From Janthinobacterium sp. LM6 (lineage in GTDB: Bacteria > Pseudomonadota > Gammaproteobacteria > Burkholderiales > Burkholderiaceae_D), in NCBI RefSeq assembly GCF_002002885.1, contig NZ_CP019510.1:4650001-4714000 (forward strand): a DNA stretch of 64,000 nt. The letters are read 5' to 3'. Below, in pieces: positions 21,730-32,100 of the stretch. The stretch's first letter is position 1. Every line of letters starts with the position of its first letter. The position numbers and the translations under genes were made by a program. The notes beneath the pieces are model-generated. The model saw nothing but the letters and a program-made list of their open reading frames with translations. It searched no databases and had not been told where the DNA came from.

Positions 21730-24398
21730 GACGCGCGCTCTCCTGCTTTCCCGTCTGCCGCGGCGCCGGACTGAATCTGGCGCAACTGGGCCTCCAATAC
21801 CTTTGACTCGGTAATATTAATAAAGGTCACCACCACGCCATCGATCACATTTTCCACCGTGCGGTAAGGCATGATGCGCACGTTGTACCAGCGCCCGTTC
21901 TTGGTCTGTACCTGCCGTTCGCAAAACACCAGGCTGCGGATCACTTCCAGCGCATCCGCCTCCAGGTTCGGGTAGGCGAGGTCGTTGACGATGTCGCTGA
22001 GCGGCCGGCGCAAGTCCGTCTGGATCAGCTTGTAGATTTGCGTGGCCGGCGCCGTGAAGCGGCGGATGCGCAGCTCGCTGTCGAGGAAAATGGTGGCGAT
22101 GTCGGTACTATTGAGCAGATTCTTCATGTCGCTATTGACCAGCGACAAATCGTCGACCTTCGATTGCAGCTCCGCATTGACCGTGTACAGTTCTTCGTTC
22201 AACGACTGCATTTCTTCCTTCGAGGTGGTCAGCTCCTCGTTCGCCGATTGCAGTTCTTCATTGGTCGATTGCAGTTCCTCGTTGGCCGATTTCAATTCTT
22301 CGCGCGAGGTCTGCATTTCATCGCGCACGGCCTGGATTTCATTGCGTGCCTGGATCAGCTGCTGCTCCAGTTCCAGCACCTTGGGATTCGGCGAGCGGCC
22401 CCGGCGCGGAGTAGCCGCCAGCGGCACGCTGGCAAACGTGACGAAGACCATGCCGCGCAGCGCTTCGGGCTGGCGCAAGGCTTCCGCAGTCAAATCCACG
22501 CCCTGCGCCTGTCCCGCGTGATCCTTGAGCACCAGGCCTTTCAGGCGCACCAGGCTTTCGCTTTGCAACGCCTGCTTGATGAGGCCCGCCAGCTCGTAGC
22601 GCAAGCCGTCGCGCGCCATGGCGTGGATATTCCAGTTGGCCTTGCCTGCCGCCGGTTCCAGGAAGGCGCCCGTGCGGCCATTGATATACAGGATGTCGCC
22701 ATCCTGGTTCAGCAGCGCGGCCGCAGGCGAATATTTCTGGAGCAATAATTGCTCGACATGGGATTGGATTTTTCCGGGCATGCTGACTTCTCTCGTGTCA
22801 CTGGGGGTAGGAGGAGTGGCCGACGATACCTTCGTGGGAAAGTACGTCAGCAAGCGCTGACGCGCCAGGTTGTCGAGGCGACGGTACAGCCGGGTCGATG
22901 TCGTCAGCGGAGCGAACAGCTCGGAAAAATGTCCGGGAGTGTCGGCGCTGCCCAGCAGCAAAACGCCATCGCGATTCAAGGCGTAATGAAACAGGGGTAT
23001 CAAACGCTGCTGCAGCTTGGCATTGAGGTAAATCAACAGGTTGCGGCAGCACAGGATATCGAGCTTAGTAAACGGAGGATCGGAAATGATGTTTTGCTGG
23101 GCAAAGATGATCATGTTGCGGATCTCTTTCCTGACTAGGTAATCGTTCTTGTCCTGCAAGAAAAACCGTTCCAGGCGCTCGGCCGACACCTCGCTGACTA
23201 TCGTTGGCGGAAAGCGGCCCTGGCGCGCACGGTCGATGGCGTCAGCCGACAGGTCGGTGGCAAAAATCTGCAGGCTGTACTTCGACGGCAGGTTGCTGGC
23301 AGCCACCACTTCATGGAACAGCATGGCCAGCGAATACGCTTCCTCTCCCGTGGAACAGGCAGGGATCCAGGCCTTGAACGCGCGGCCGTCCGGGTGGGCC
23401 GCCAGCATTTGCGGCAAGACCACCATTTTCAGGTATTCCCACACTTTCGGGTCGCGGAAAAAATTCGTCACACCGATCAGCAATTCCTTGAACAGCAGGT
23501 CGATTTCCGCAGGATTGTTGCGCAGATAGGGAATGTACTCTTCCATCGACGTCATCTGGTACAAGCTCATGCGGCGCTCGATGCGGCGCAGTACCGTATT
23601 GATCTTGTAGTCCGAAAAGCTGTTGCCCGTATGTTCGGACAGCAAGGCGATAATTTCCTGCAATGCATTGCGTCCACTCGGCTCCCTGCCCGGCAACGCC
23701 AGAAAGCTGCTGCGAAACAGGTAACTGACGATCTTTTCCGGCATCTTGTCGGGAAAATCGACGAGATCCACGGCGTCGGCGGCAATGGCGCTTTGCGGCA
23801 TCATGTCGAACTTGGCCGTATCCGGATGCTGGGCCAGGGTCAGGCCGCCCGCCTGCTTGATGGCTTGCAAGCCGCGCGTGCCGTCGCTGCCCATGCCCGA
23901 CAGGATCACGCCCACGGCAAGTTCGCCCAGCTCGGCCGCCAGACTTTCGAAGAAAGCATTGATGGGCAAGCGGTGTCCGCGCAACTGCAGCGGCTCACTG
24001 AGCAGGAAATGCCCCTTCGACAGGCCCAGGTCGGCATTCGACGGAATCACATAGATATGGTTGGGCCGCAATGCGGTCTGGTGCGTGATTTCCGTGACGG
24101 GAATGCTGGTCGCCCGCTGCAGCAGTTCCGGCAGCAAGGCTTTTTGCGTGGGATCAAGGTGCTGGATCACGACATAGGCGATGCCGCTTTCCAGCGGCAC
24201 ATGGGTCAGGAAAGCGACAATAGGGTCGAGTCCGCCGGCTGAAGCGCCGATGGCCACCACGGGAAAACCGATGGTGGGCGCTTCAGGGACGGTCGGCAGA
24301 CCGGCCAGACTGGTTTTGCTGCGTTTGCGGGTTATCATCGTCTGCAAGAAACCAGCCTCGACAAGCCTTGCCATGGCCGGCAATTGATAATCTTGCAT
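21726..24398 (-). CDS. CheB-CheR-PAS fusion (chemotaxis-like methylesterase/methyltransferase)
   Basis: An 890-residue fusion. The CheB methylesterase domain (about 43-225) has the triad Ser53 (GASAGG), His80 (VIQHLD) and Asp172 (GMGSDG) but no receiver domain. The CheR domain (about 240-500) has the SAM-binding PACSTGEEAYSLAML and the NIISDPPFTKLDILCCRNLLIYL segment. Then come a long coiled coil with repeated NEELQS heptads (about 690-760) and a PAS domain (about 765-875). Such proteins are found with hybrid or HisKA_3 kinases rather than flagellar operons, and probably act in signalling that uses reversible methylation. Start choice between 24398 and a later Met at 24338 is uncertain, as neither has a good ribosome-binding site. 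Confidence 0.9.
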   Translation of the reverse strand: MQDYQLPAMARLVEAGFLQTMITRKRSKTSLAGLPTVPEAPTIGFPVVAIGASAGGLDPIVAFLTHVPLESGIAYVVIQHLDPTQKALLPELLQRATSIPVTEITHQTALRPNHIYVIPSNADLGLSKGHFLLSEPLQLRGHRLPINAFFESLAAELGELAVGVILSGMGSDGTRGLQAIKQAGGLTLAQHPDTAKFDMMPQSAIAADAVDLVDFPDKMPEKIVSYLFRSSFLALPGREPSGRNALQEIIALLSEHTGNSFSDYKINTVLRRIERRMSLYQMTSMEEYIPYLRNNPAEIDLLFKELLIGVTNFFRDPKVWEYLKMVVLPQMLAAHPDGRAFKAWIPACSTGEEAYSLAMLFHEVVAASNLPSKYSLQIFATDLSADAIDRARQGRFPPTIVSEVSAERLERFFLQDKNDYLVRKEIRNMIIFAQQNIISDPPFTKLDILCCRNLLIYLNAKLQQRLIPLFHYALNRDGVLLLGSADTPGHFSELFAPLTTSTRLYRRLDNLARQRLLTYFPTKVSSATPPTPSDTREVSMPGKIQSHVEQLLLQKYSPAAALLNQDGDILYINGRTGAFLEPAAGKANWNIHAMARDGLRYELAGLIKQALQSESLVRLKGLVLKDHAGQAQGVDLTAEALRQPEALRGMVFVTFASVPLAATPRRGRSPNPKVLELEQQLIQARNEIQAVRDEMQTSREELKSANEELQSTNEELQSANEELTTSKEEMQSLNEELYTVNAELQSKVDDLSLVNSDMKNLLNSTDIATIFLDSELRIRRFTAPATQIYKLIQTDLRRPLSDIVNDLAYPNLEADALEVIRSLVFCERQVQTKNGRWYNVRIMPYRTVENVIDGVVVTFINITESKVLEAQLRQIQSGAAADGKAGERAS

Positions 24399-24468
24399 TC
24401 TAGCACTCTAGCCGCGCGGCAAAACGCGAATTTGGTGCAGGTTTTTCCGCCTGCGCCAGCCTGTGCCG

Positions 24469-25899
24469 CTACTGCGCCTGCGGCACGTGCCAGCCGCCGC
24501 CCAGCGACTGGATCAGGGCCACGGCCGTCGTCTGGCGATCCGCCTGCGCCTGCACCAGCGAACGGCGCGCCGACAGGGCCGTCACTTGCGCCGTCACCAC
24601 GTCCGTATAGCCGACCTGGCCCGCGTTGTAGCGGTTCAGCATCTGCTGCTCGACCTGGTCGGCGGCGGACGACGCCTGCTGGCGCAAGGCCAGCTGTTCG
24701 GCCAGCGCGCGCGTGGCCGACAACTGGTCTTCCACGGCGCCAAAGGCACTCAATACCGTCTGGCGGTAGCGCGCCACGGCCGCCTCATGGCCCGCCTTGG
24801 CCGCATCCACGCTGGCCGTGGTGGCGCCCGCGTTGAACAGCGTTTGCGCGGCCGACACGCCCAGCGACCACAGGCTCGATGAGGCATTGAACAGGTCGCC
24901 CACCTTGCTGGCGCCGGAGCCGTAGGAACCCGTCAGATTCAGGCTCGGGTAATACGCGGAACGGGCGATGCCGATCTGCTCGTTGGCCACGGCCACGCGG
25001 CGCTCGGCGGCGGCGATGTCGGGACGGCGCTGCAGCAGGGTCGAGGGCACGCCCAGCGGCACCTCGGGCACGGTCAGGGTCCACGGCGCCACGGCCAGGC
25101 TGAAGTCGGACGGGGCGCGGCCCAACAGGATGGCGATCGCGTGTTCCAGCTGGGCGCGCGCGCGCGTCTGGCTGGACAGGTCGATCTGCGCATTGGCCAG
25201 CTGCGTCTGCGCCTGCAGCAGGTCGGACTTGGCGGCGATGCCCGAGTTAAAACGGTTGCCGGTGATCTCGAGCACGCGCTTGTAGCCGTCGATGGTGGCA
25301 TTCAGCAGCGCGATCTGCGCATCGCTCTGGCGCAGCGAAAAGTAATTGGTGGCCAGCTCGCCCTGCGCCGACAGCCGGGCGGCGGCCAGGTCGGCCGCGC
25401 TGGCGCTGGCGCTGGCATCGGCCCCCGTCACGCCGGCGCGCAGCTTGCCCCACACGTCCGGTTCCCACGACGCGCCGATGGCGGCCTTGAAGTTGTTGTT
25501 CGTCTGCTGCTCGCCCCCGCCGCCCGAACGGGCGCCGCTGCCCGTCAGGTTCACGGTGGGGAACAGCGAGGCGCGCTGTTCGCGCACCAGCGCGCGCGCC
25601 TGCTCGTAGGAAGCGATGGCGGCGGCTACGTTCTGGTTCGAGATGTCGATGCCTTCGGCCAGCTGGTTCAATTGCGCGTCGCCGAACAGGGTCCACCACG
25701 GTCCCCGCTCCAGGGTGTCGGCCGGCGCGGCAGGCTGCCAGCCGGCCGCCTCCTTGAACGCTTGCGGCGCGGCGGCCGTCGGCGTTTCATACGCGGGGCT
25801 GACGGCGCAGCCAGCCAGCAGGAGGAAAGCGGTGGCCGCGCCCAGTGCCAGCAGGTGGCGTGCGGGGACGGTCGATACGATAGGTTTTACTTGCTTCAT
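24469..25899 (-). CDS. RND efflux outer-membrane lipoprotein, OprM/NodT family
   Basis: A 476-residue outer-membrane channel. The signal peptide ends in the lipobox LLAGC (Cys31), so the protein is lipid-anchored. Two repeats of the TolC-like outer-membrane efflux domain follow, with the characteristic WWTLFGDAQLNQL at the start of the first and VPSTLLQRRPDIAAAERRV at the start of the second. It is the last gene of the efflux operon and its ATG overlaps the stop of the preceding RND permease by 4 nt. It forms the exit duct for the tripartite pump. E. coli mdtABC lacks its own channel gene, so this operon is self-contained in a way E. coli's is not. Confidence 0.93.
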   Translation of the reverse strand: MKQVKPIVSTVPARHLLALGAATAFLLLAGCAVSPAYETPTAAAPQAFKEAAGWQPAAPADTLERGPWWTLFGDAQLNQLAEGIDISNQNVAAAIASYEQARALVREQRASLFPTVNLTGSGARSGGGGEQQTNNNFKAAIGASWEPDVWGKLRAGVTGADASASASAADLAAARLSAQGELATNYFSLRQSDAQIALLNATIDGYKRVLEITGNRFNSGIAAKSDLLQAQTQLANAQIDLSSQTRARAQLEHAIAILLGRAPSDFSLAVAPWTLTVPEVPLGVPSTLLQRRPDIAAAERRVAVANEQIGIARSAYYPSLNLTGSYGSGASKVGDLFNASSSLWSLGVSAAQTLFNAGATTASVDAAKAGHEAAVARYRQTVLSAFGAVEDQLSATRALAEQLALRQQASSAADQVEQQMLNRYNAGQVGYTDVVTAQVTALSARRSLVQAQADRQTTAVALIQSLGGGWHVPQAQ

Positions 25900-28800
25900 G
25901 ATTGTGTGCTCGGGTTATCTGGCCCAGGAATGCGGCTCAATTGCTGCTCGTCGGCGCTGCGCGTGCGCAGCTTGTCGAGCAGGATGTAGACCACCGGGGT
26001 GGTCAGCAATGTGAGTAACTGGCTGGCAATCAGGCCGCCGATGATGGCGACCCCCAAGGGCTGGCGTAGCTCTGACCCCTCGCCGAAACCGATCGCCAGC
26101 GGCAAGGCGCCAAGCGCCGCCGCCAGGGTGGTCATCAGAATGGGGCGGAAACGCAGCAAACATGCCTCGCGCACCGCTTCCACCGCTGTCAGCCCGCGCG
26201 AACGCTCGGCCTCCAGCGCGAAGTCGATGATCAATATAGCATTTTTCTTGACGATACCGATCAACAGGAACACGCCGATCAGGGCGATGATGGAAAACTC
26301 CATGCGGAACAGCAGCAGCGCCAGCACGGCGCCCACCCCCGCCGAGGGCAAGGTCGACAGCACGGTGACGGGGTGGACCAGGCTTTCGTACAGGATGCCC
26401 AGCACGATGTAGATCACCACGATGGCCGCCAGGATCAACAGCGGCTGCTCCTTGTTGCTGTCCTGCGCGCTCTTCGCCGAACCCTGGAAGCTGCCGCGCA
26501 CATTCACCGGCATGCCGATTTCCGATTCCGCCTGGGCCACGGCCGCCTGCCCGTCGCTGAGCGGATAGCCGTCGGCCAGGTTGAACGACACGGTGGTGGC
26601 CAGTTCGCCGCCCTGGTGGTTGATCGACGTGGCCGTCGAGCTTTCAGCGAAGCTGCTGAACGACGACAGCGGCACCATCTTCGCCAGGGTGGTGCTCAGG
26701 GCCGAGCCGCTGGACGGGTCGCGCGCCGCCGTCGTATTCGACGTCGTTGCGGCCACGCTGGTGCCGGCTGCGGCGGCGCCGGCGGCCGTCGTGCCGGTGG
26801 CCGTCGTGCCGGTGGCGGCGACGGCTGCCGCATTCGACGCCGGCACGTACACGGAGCGCAGCGCTTCCGGGCTTTGCGCGTAGCGCGGCGCCACTTCCAT
26901 GATCACGTGGTACTGGTTCAGCTCATCGTAGATGGTCGCCACCTGGCGCTGGCCGAAGCTGTTGTACAGCGCATTGTCGATATCTTTCACCTGCACCCCC
27001 AGTTGCGTGGCGCGGTCCTTGTCGATGCTGACAAACGTTTCCACGCCGTTTTCCGCCTGGTCCGTGTCCACGTCGATCAGGGCCGGCTGCAGCTTCATCT
27101 GGTCGGCCAGCTTCGCCGCCCATTTCTTCAGGTCCGCCTGGTTATCGCTGATCAAAGTGTACTGGTAAGTCGAGTTGCTGGAACGCCCGCCCATGCGCAA
27201 ATCCTGCACGGGGTTGAGGAACAGCGAGATGCCCGTCACCTTGGCCAGCTGCGGGCGCAGGCGCGCGATCACGGCTTGCCCCTTGTCCGTGCGCTGCGAG
27301 GCAGGCTTCAAGTCGATGAACATGAAGCCGCCCCCTGCCCGTCCGCCGCCCGTAAACCCGACGACGGTGGCGACGGCCGGATCGTCCTTGATGATGTCGA
27401 CCAGCTGGCGCAATTTACCCTGCATGGCCTGGAACGAGATGCTCTGGTCGGCGCGCATGCCGCCGTTGATCTGCCCCGTGTCCTGCTGCGGGAAAAAGCC
27501 CTTGGGCGCGGCCGCGAACAGGTACACATTCAGGCCGACGACGAAGACGAGGATCGTCATCACGAGAGCCGCGCTCGACAGGGCCCAATCCAGGCAGTGT
27601 TCATACACGTTCAGCATGCGCTCGAAACCGCGCTCGAACCAGCGCGCCACTCTGCCTGGCGGCTGGTGCTGCTGCCCGCTTTTCAGCAGCCAGGCGCACA
27701 TCATCGGCGTGGTGGTGAGCGAGATGACGAGCGAAATCATCACGGCGGCCGACAGGGTGACGGCGAATTCGCGGAACAGCCGCCCCACCTGCCCGCCCAT
27801 GAACAGCAGCGGGATGAAGACGGCCACCAGCGACAGGCTGATCGACAGTACCGTAAAGCCCACTTCGCGCGCGCCCAGCAGGGCCGCCTTGAAGCGGTCC
27901 ATGCCCGCCTCGATGTGGCGCTGCGTGTTTTCCAGCACCACGATGGCATCATCGACGACAAAGCCCGTGGCCACCGTGAGCGCCATCAAGGAAAGGTTAT
28001 TTAGCGAAAAGCCCAGCATGTACATCACGCCGAAGGTGCCCAGCAGCGAGACGATGGTGGCCACGGCCGGGATGATGGTGGCGCGCACGCTGCGCAAAAA
28101 GGCGCTGACCACCAGCACGACGAGCACGATGGACAATATCAGCGTGAACTCGATCTCGTGCAGCGAGGAGCGGATGGAATTGGTGCTGTCGGACGCCACC
28201 TGCAGCTTGATGTCGCCGGGCAGCTGCGCCTGCAGTTGCGGCAGCAGCGCGCGCACGCCGTCCACGGTGGCGATGACGTTGGCGCCGGGCTGGCGCGTGA
28301 TCAGCACGATGACGGCCGGGTCGCCGTTGAACAGGCCCAGGGTATTGTTGTTCTCCACGCCGTCGACCACTTCGGCCACGTCGTCGAGGCGGATGGCGGC
28401 GCCGTCGCGCCAGGCCACCACCAGGCTGCGGTAATCGGCGGCGCTGCGCCCGCCCGAGGCCGTCGCCGCGCCCGAATAGATCTGCAGGCTGCGCTCGTCG
28501 CCGGAAATCGCCCCTTTCGGGCGGTTGGCGTTGCTGGCCTGGATGGCTGCGCGCACGTCTTCCATCGACACGGCATAGTGATTGAGCTGGTACGGCAGCA
28601 GTTCCACGCGCACGGCCGGTAGCGAGCCGCCGCCCAGTTCCACGTCGCCCACGCCCTTGACTTGCGCCACCTTCTGCTGCACCAGGTTCGACACGGCGTC
28701 GTAGATCTGGCCCGGCGTGCGCGTTTTCGACGTCAGCGCCAGGATGATCACGGGCGCGTCGGACGGATTGGCCTTGCGGTAGGTGGGGTTGCTGCGCAGG

Positions 28801-29165
28801 GTGGCCGGCAAGTCCACGCGCGCGGCGGCAATGGCCGCCTGCACTTCGCGCGCGGCCGAATCGATCTTGCGGTTCAAGTCGAACTGCAAATTGATGCGCG
28901 CCGAGCCCGTGCCCGACGACGACGTCATCTCGTTCACGCCCGAGATCACGCCCAGGCGCCGTTCCAGCGGCGTGGCCACCGACGTGGCCATGGTCGCGGG
29001 GCTGGCGCCGGGCAGGCTGGCGCTGACGGAAATGGTCGGATAATCGACCTGCGGCAGCGGCGAGACGGGCAGCACGAAGAAGGCGCCGATGCCCGCCAGC
29101 GCGATGCCGATGGTCAGCAGCACGGTGGCGATGGGGCGCTTGACGAACGGTTCGGACAGGTTCAC
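25896..29165 (-). CDS. mdtC: RND multidrug efflux permease, MdtC-like
   Basis: A 1089-residue inner-membrane proton-driven pump with the usual RND layout: an N-terminal span, two large periplasmic loops and twelve spans, with GFVVDDAIVVLENTQRHIE in the TM4 region and GIVKKNAILIIDFALEAER near the C terminus. MdtB-MdtC pumps are heterotrimers made from two adjacent RND genes, and the same pairing occurs here. It is longer than its partner mainly because of an Ala/Thr-rich insertion at about residues 770-815, in the second periplasmic loop, just before SGSALSTTLAKMVPLSSFSS. The start overlaps the upstream gene by 4 nt. Confidence 0.92.
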   Translation of the reverse strand: MNLSEPFVKRPIATVLLTIGIALAGIGAFFVLPVSPLPQVDYPTISVSASLPGASPATMATSVATPLERRLGVISGVNEMTSSSGTGSARINLQFDLNRKIDSAAREVQAAIAAARVDLPATLRSNPTYRKANPSDAPVIILALTSKTRTPGQIYDAVSNLVQQKVAQVKGVGDVELGGGSLPAVRVELLPYQLNHYAVSMEDVRAAIQASNANRPKGAISGDERSLQIYSGAATASGGRSAADYRSLVVAWRDGAAIRLDDVAEVVDGVENNNTLGLFNGDPAVIVLITRQPGANVIATVDGVRALLPQLQAQLPGDIKLQVASDSTNSIRSSLHEIEFTLILSIVLVVLVVSAFLRSVRATIIPAVATIVSLLGTFGVMYMLGFSLNNLSLMALTVATGFVVDDAIVVLENTQRHIEAGMDRFKAALLGAREVGFTVLSISLSLVAVFIPLLFMGGQVGRLFREFAVTLSAAVMISLVISLTTTPMMCAWLLKSGQQHQPPGRVARWFERGFERMLNVYEHCLDWALSSAALVMTILVFVVGLNVYLFAAAPKGFFPQQDTGQINGGMRADQSISFQAMQGKLRQLVDIIKDDPAVATVVGFTGGGRAGGGFMFIDLKPASQRTDKGQAVIARLRPQLAKVTGISLFLNPVQDLRMGGRSSNSTYQYTLISDNQADLKKWAAKLADQMKLQPALIDVDTDQAENGVETFVSIDKDRATQLGVQVKDIDNALYNSFGQRQVATIYDELNQYHVIMEVAPRYAQSPEALRSVYVPASNAAAVAATGTTATGTTAAGAAAAGTSVAATTSNTTAARDPSSGSALSTTLAKMVPLSSFSSFAESSTATSINHQGGELATTVSFNLADGYPLSDGQAAVAQAESEIGMPVNVRGSFQGSAKSAQDSNKEQPLLILAAIVVIYIVLGILYESLVHPVTVLSTLPSAGVGAVLALLLFRMEFSIIALIGVFLLIGIVKKNAILIIDFALEAERSRGLTAVEAVREACLLRFRPILMTTLAAALGALPLAIGFGEGSELRQPLGVAIIGGLIASQLLTLLTTPVVYILLDKLRTRSADEQQLSRIPGPDNPSTQS
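26785..26814. repeat. Two tandem 15-bp units in mdtC-like gene
   Basis: GCCGTCGTGCCGGTG occurs twice in direct succession (26785-26799 and 26800-26814). The units are in frame and encode part of the Ala/Thr/Gly-rich insertion. Unit-number changes would lengthen or shorten the loop by five residues without a frameshift. Confidence 0.85.
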
Positions 29166-32100
29166 GCGGCGCTCCCCGCGTTATCGGCCGGCTTGTCCAG
29201 CTTCACCCCGGGCGTCTTGCGCGCAAAGCGCTGGCCCAGGCGGTCGAAGCCCAGGTAGATGACGGGCGTGGTAAACAGGGTCAGCACCTGGCTGACGATC
29301 AGGCCGCCGAAGATGGCCAGGCCCAGCGGACGGCGCAGCTCGGCGCCCTCGCCCCAGCCCAGCATCAGCGGCACGGCCGCGAACAGGGCCGCCAGGGTGG
29401 TCATCAAAATCGGGCGGAAGCGCAGCAGCGCCGCCTGGTGGATGGCTTCCTGCGGACTTTTTCCTTCGTCGCGCTCGGCCTCGATGGCGAAGTCGATCAT
29501 CATGATGGCGTTCTTCTTGACGATGCCGATCAGCAGGATGATGCCGATGATGCCGATCACGCCCAGGTCTTGCCCGGAAATCATCAGCGCCAGCAGGGCG
29601 CCTACGCCGGCCGACGGCAGGGTCGACAGGATCGTCAGCGGGTGGATGTAGCTTTCGTACAGCACGCCCAGCACGATGTACACGCAGACGACGGCGGCCA
29701 GAATGAGCCACAGCTGGTTCGACAGCGAGTTTTCATACGCGCCGGCCGCGCCGAGGAAGGTCAATGTCACCGATGGCGGCAAGGCGATGTCTTTCGCCGC
29801 CTGGCGGATGGCGTCGACGGCGCTGCCCAGCGCCACGCCTTGCGTCGTATCAAAGCCGAGCGTCGTGGCCGGATACTGCGCCACGTGCGTGATCTGCAGC
29901 GGCGCCTGTTTTTCGCTGACGCTGGCAAAGGCGGACAGCGGCGTCGACTTGCCGGAACCCGTGCGCACCTGCAGGTCCGACAGGTCGGACGGCGTGGTGA
30001 CGATGCCAGGCTGCGCTTCGAGGATCACGCGGTACTGGTTGGTTTCCGTGAAAATTGTCGAAATGATGCGCTGGCCGAAGGCGTTATACAAGGCGTCGTC
30101 GACGGTGGCCGTGGTGACGGACATGCGCGCGGCGCTGTCGCGGTCGATGGCGACCGTGACGGCGGCGCCCGTGGCGCCCGCATCCGTGACGACGTTGCGC
30201 AGCTGCGATTTTTCGCGCATGCGCGCGGCCAGCTTGCCGGCCCATTCGGTGACGGTGGCCGTATCGGCCCCTTCGAGCGAGACGCGGTACTGCGTCGGCC
30301 CCGATTCCGCATCGATGGTCAGATCCTGCGTCGGCTGCAGATACAGGGTCACGCCGGCCACCTTGGCCACGCGGTTGCGCAGGCGTTCCATGATCTCGTC
30401 CTGGCTGCCGCTGCGCGGACGCTTGAGATTGATCAGCATGCTACCCGTGTGCAGCATGGTATTGTTGGCCGCATCGACGCCGACGAGGGAACTCAAGGTA
30501 TCGACAGCAGGGTCTTCCAGCAGCGCGCTGGCGGCCGCCTGCTGCGAGGTGGCCATGCGCTCGTACGAAACGGCTTGCGAGGTTTCGATGCGCGCCTGCA
30601 GCTGGCCCGTGTCCTGCGTGGGGAACAGGCCTTTCGGAATCGTGATGTACAGGATGACGGTCAGCAGCAAGGTGGCCAGGGCGACGAGCAGGGTCAGGCC
30701 CTGGCGTTTCAAGACCCACACGAGCGCATGGTCGTACTGCACGATCACGCGGTCGAGGAAGGCCTGGATGCGCTGGCCCGTGGCGCTGATTTTTTCATCG
30801 GCGTGGCTTTTCAGCCAGCGCGCCGACATCATCGGCACCAGGGTGAGCGACACCACGGCGGAAATCAGGATGGTGATGGCCAGGGTCATGGCAAATTCGC
30901 GGAACAATCGGCCCACCACGTCGCCCATGAACAGCAGGGGAATCAGCACGGCGATCAGCGAGACCGTCAGCGAGATGATGGTAAAGCCGATCTGCGACGC
31001 GCCCTTCAGGGCGGCGGCCATCGGCGTTTCGCCCTCCTCGATGTAGCGGGCGATGTTTTCGATCATGACGATGGCGTCGTCGACGACAAAGCCCGTGGCA
31101 ATCGTCAGCGCCATCAGCGACAGGTTGTTCAGGCTGTAACCGAGCAGATACATGACGCCGCAGGCGCCGATCAGCGAAATCGGCACGGACAGGCTGGCGA
31201 TCACGGTAGCGCGCATGCTGTGCAGGAAGGCGAAGATCACCAGCACCACCAGCAGCACGGACAACAGCAGTTCCATTTCCACGTGTTCGACGGAAGCGCG
31301 GATGCCCGTCGTGCGGTCGCTCAGCACGTCGAGCTTCATGGCCGCCGGCAGGCTGGCCTGCAGGTCGGGCAGCAGCGCCTTGATGGCGTCGACCGTCTTG
31401 ATGACGTTGGCGCCGGGCTGGCGCTGCACGTTCAGGATGATGGCCGGCTGCTTGCCGGACCAGGCGCCCAGGCGCGTGTTTTCCGCGCTGTCGACGACAT
31501 TCGCCACGTCGGACAGGCGCACGGGCGCGCCGTTTTTATAGGTGATGATCAGGCGCTTGTAGTCTTCCGCCGTGACGAGTTGATCGTTCGCGTTGATGGT
31601 GAACGAGCGCGTGGGGCCGTCGAAACTGCCCTTGGCGCTGTTGACGTTGGCCGCCGCGATGGCCGTGCGCAGGCTGTCGAGACCCAGGCCGTACGAGGCC
31701 AGCAATTTGGTGTCGCCCTGGATGCGCACGGCCGGACGCTGGCCGCCCGACAGCGAGACGAGGCCCACGCCGTTGACCTGGCTGATCTTCAGCGCCAGGC
31801 GCGTGTTGACGATGTTCTGCACCTGCGTCAGCGGCATCGTGTCGGAGGTAATGGCCAGGGTCAGCACGGGCGCGTCGGCCGGGTTGATCTTCGCGTACAC
31901 GGGCGGCGCCGGCAAGTCGGTCGGCAGCAGCGAGCCGCCCGCGTTGATGGCGGCCTGCACTTCCTGCTCGGCCACGTCCAAGGTCTGGCCCAGCGTGAAT
32001 TGCAGGGTGATGATGGAGACGCCGGCCGCGCTGGTGGAACTCATGCGCTGCAAGCCCGACATCTGCCCGAACTGGCGCTCCAGCGGCGCCGTCACGGTCT

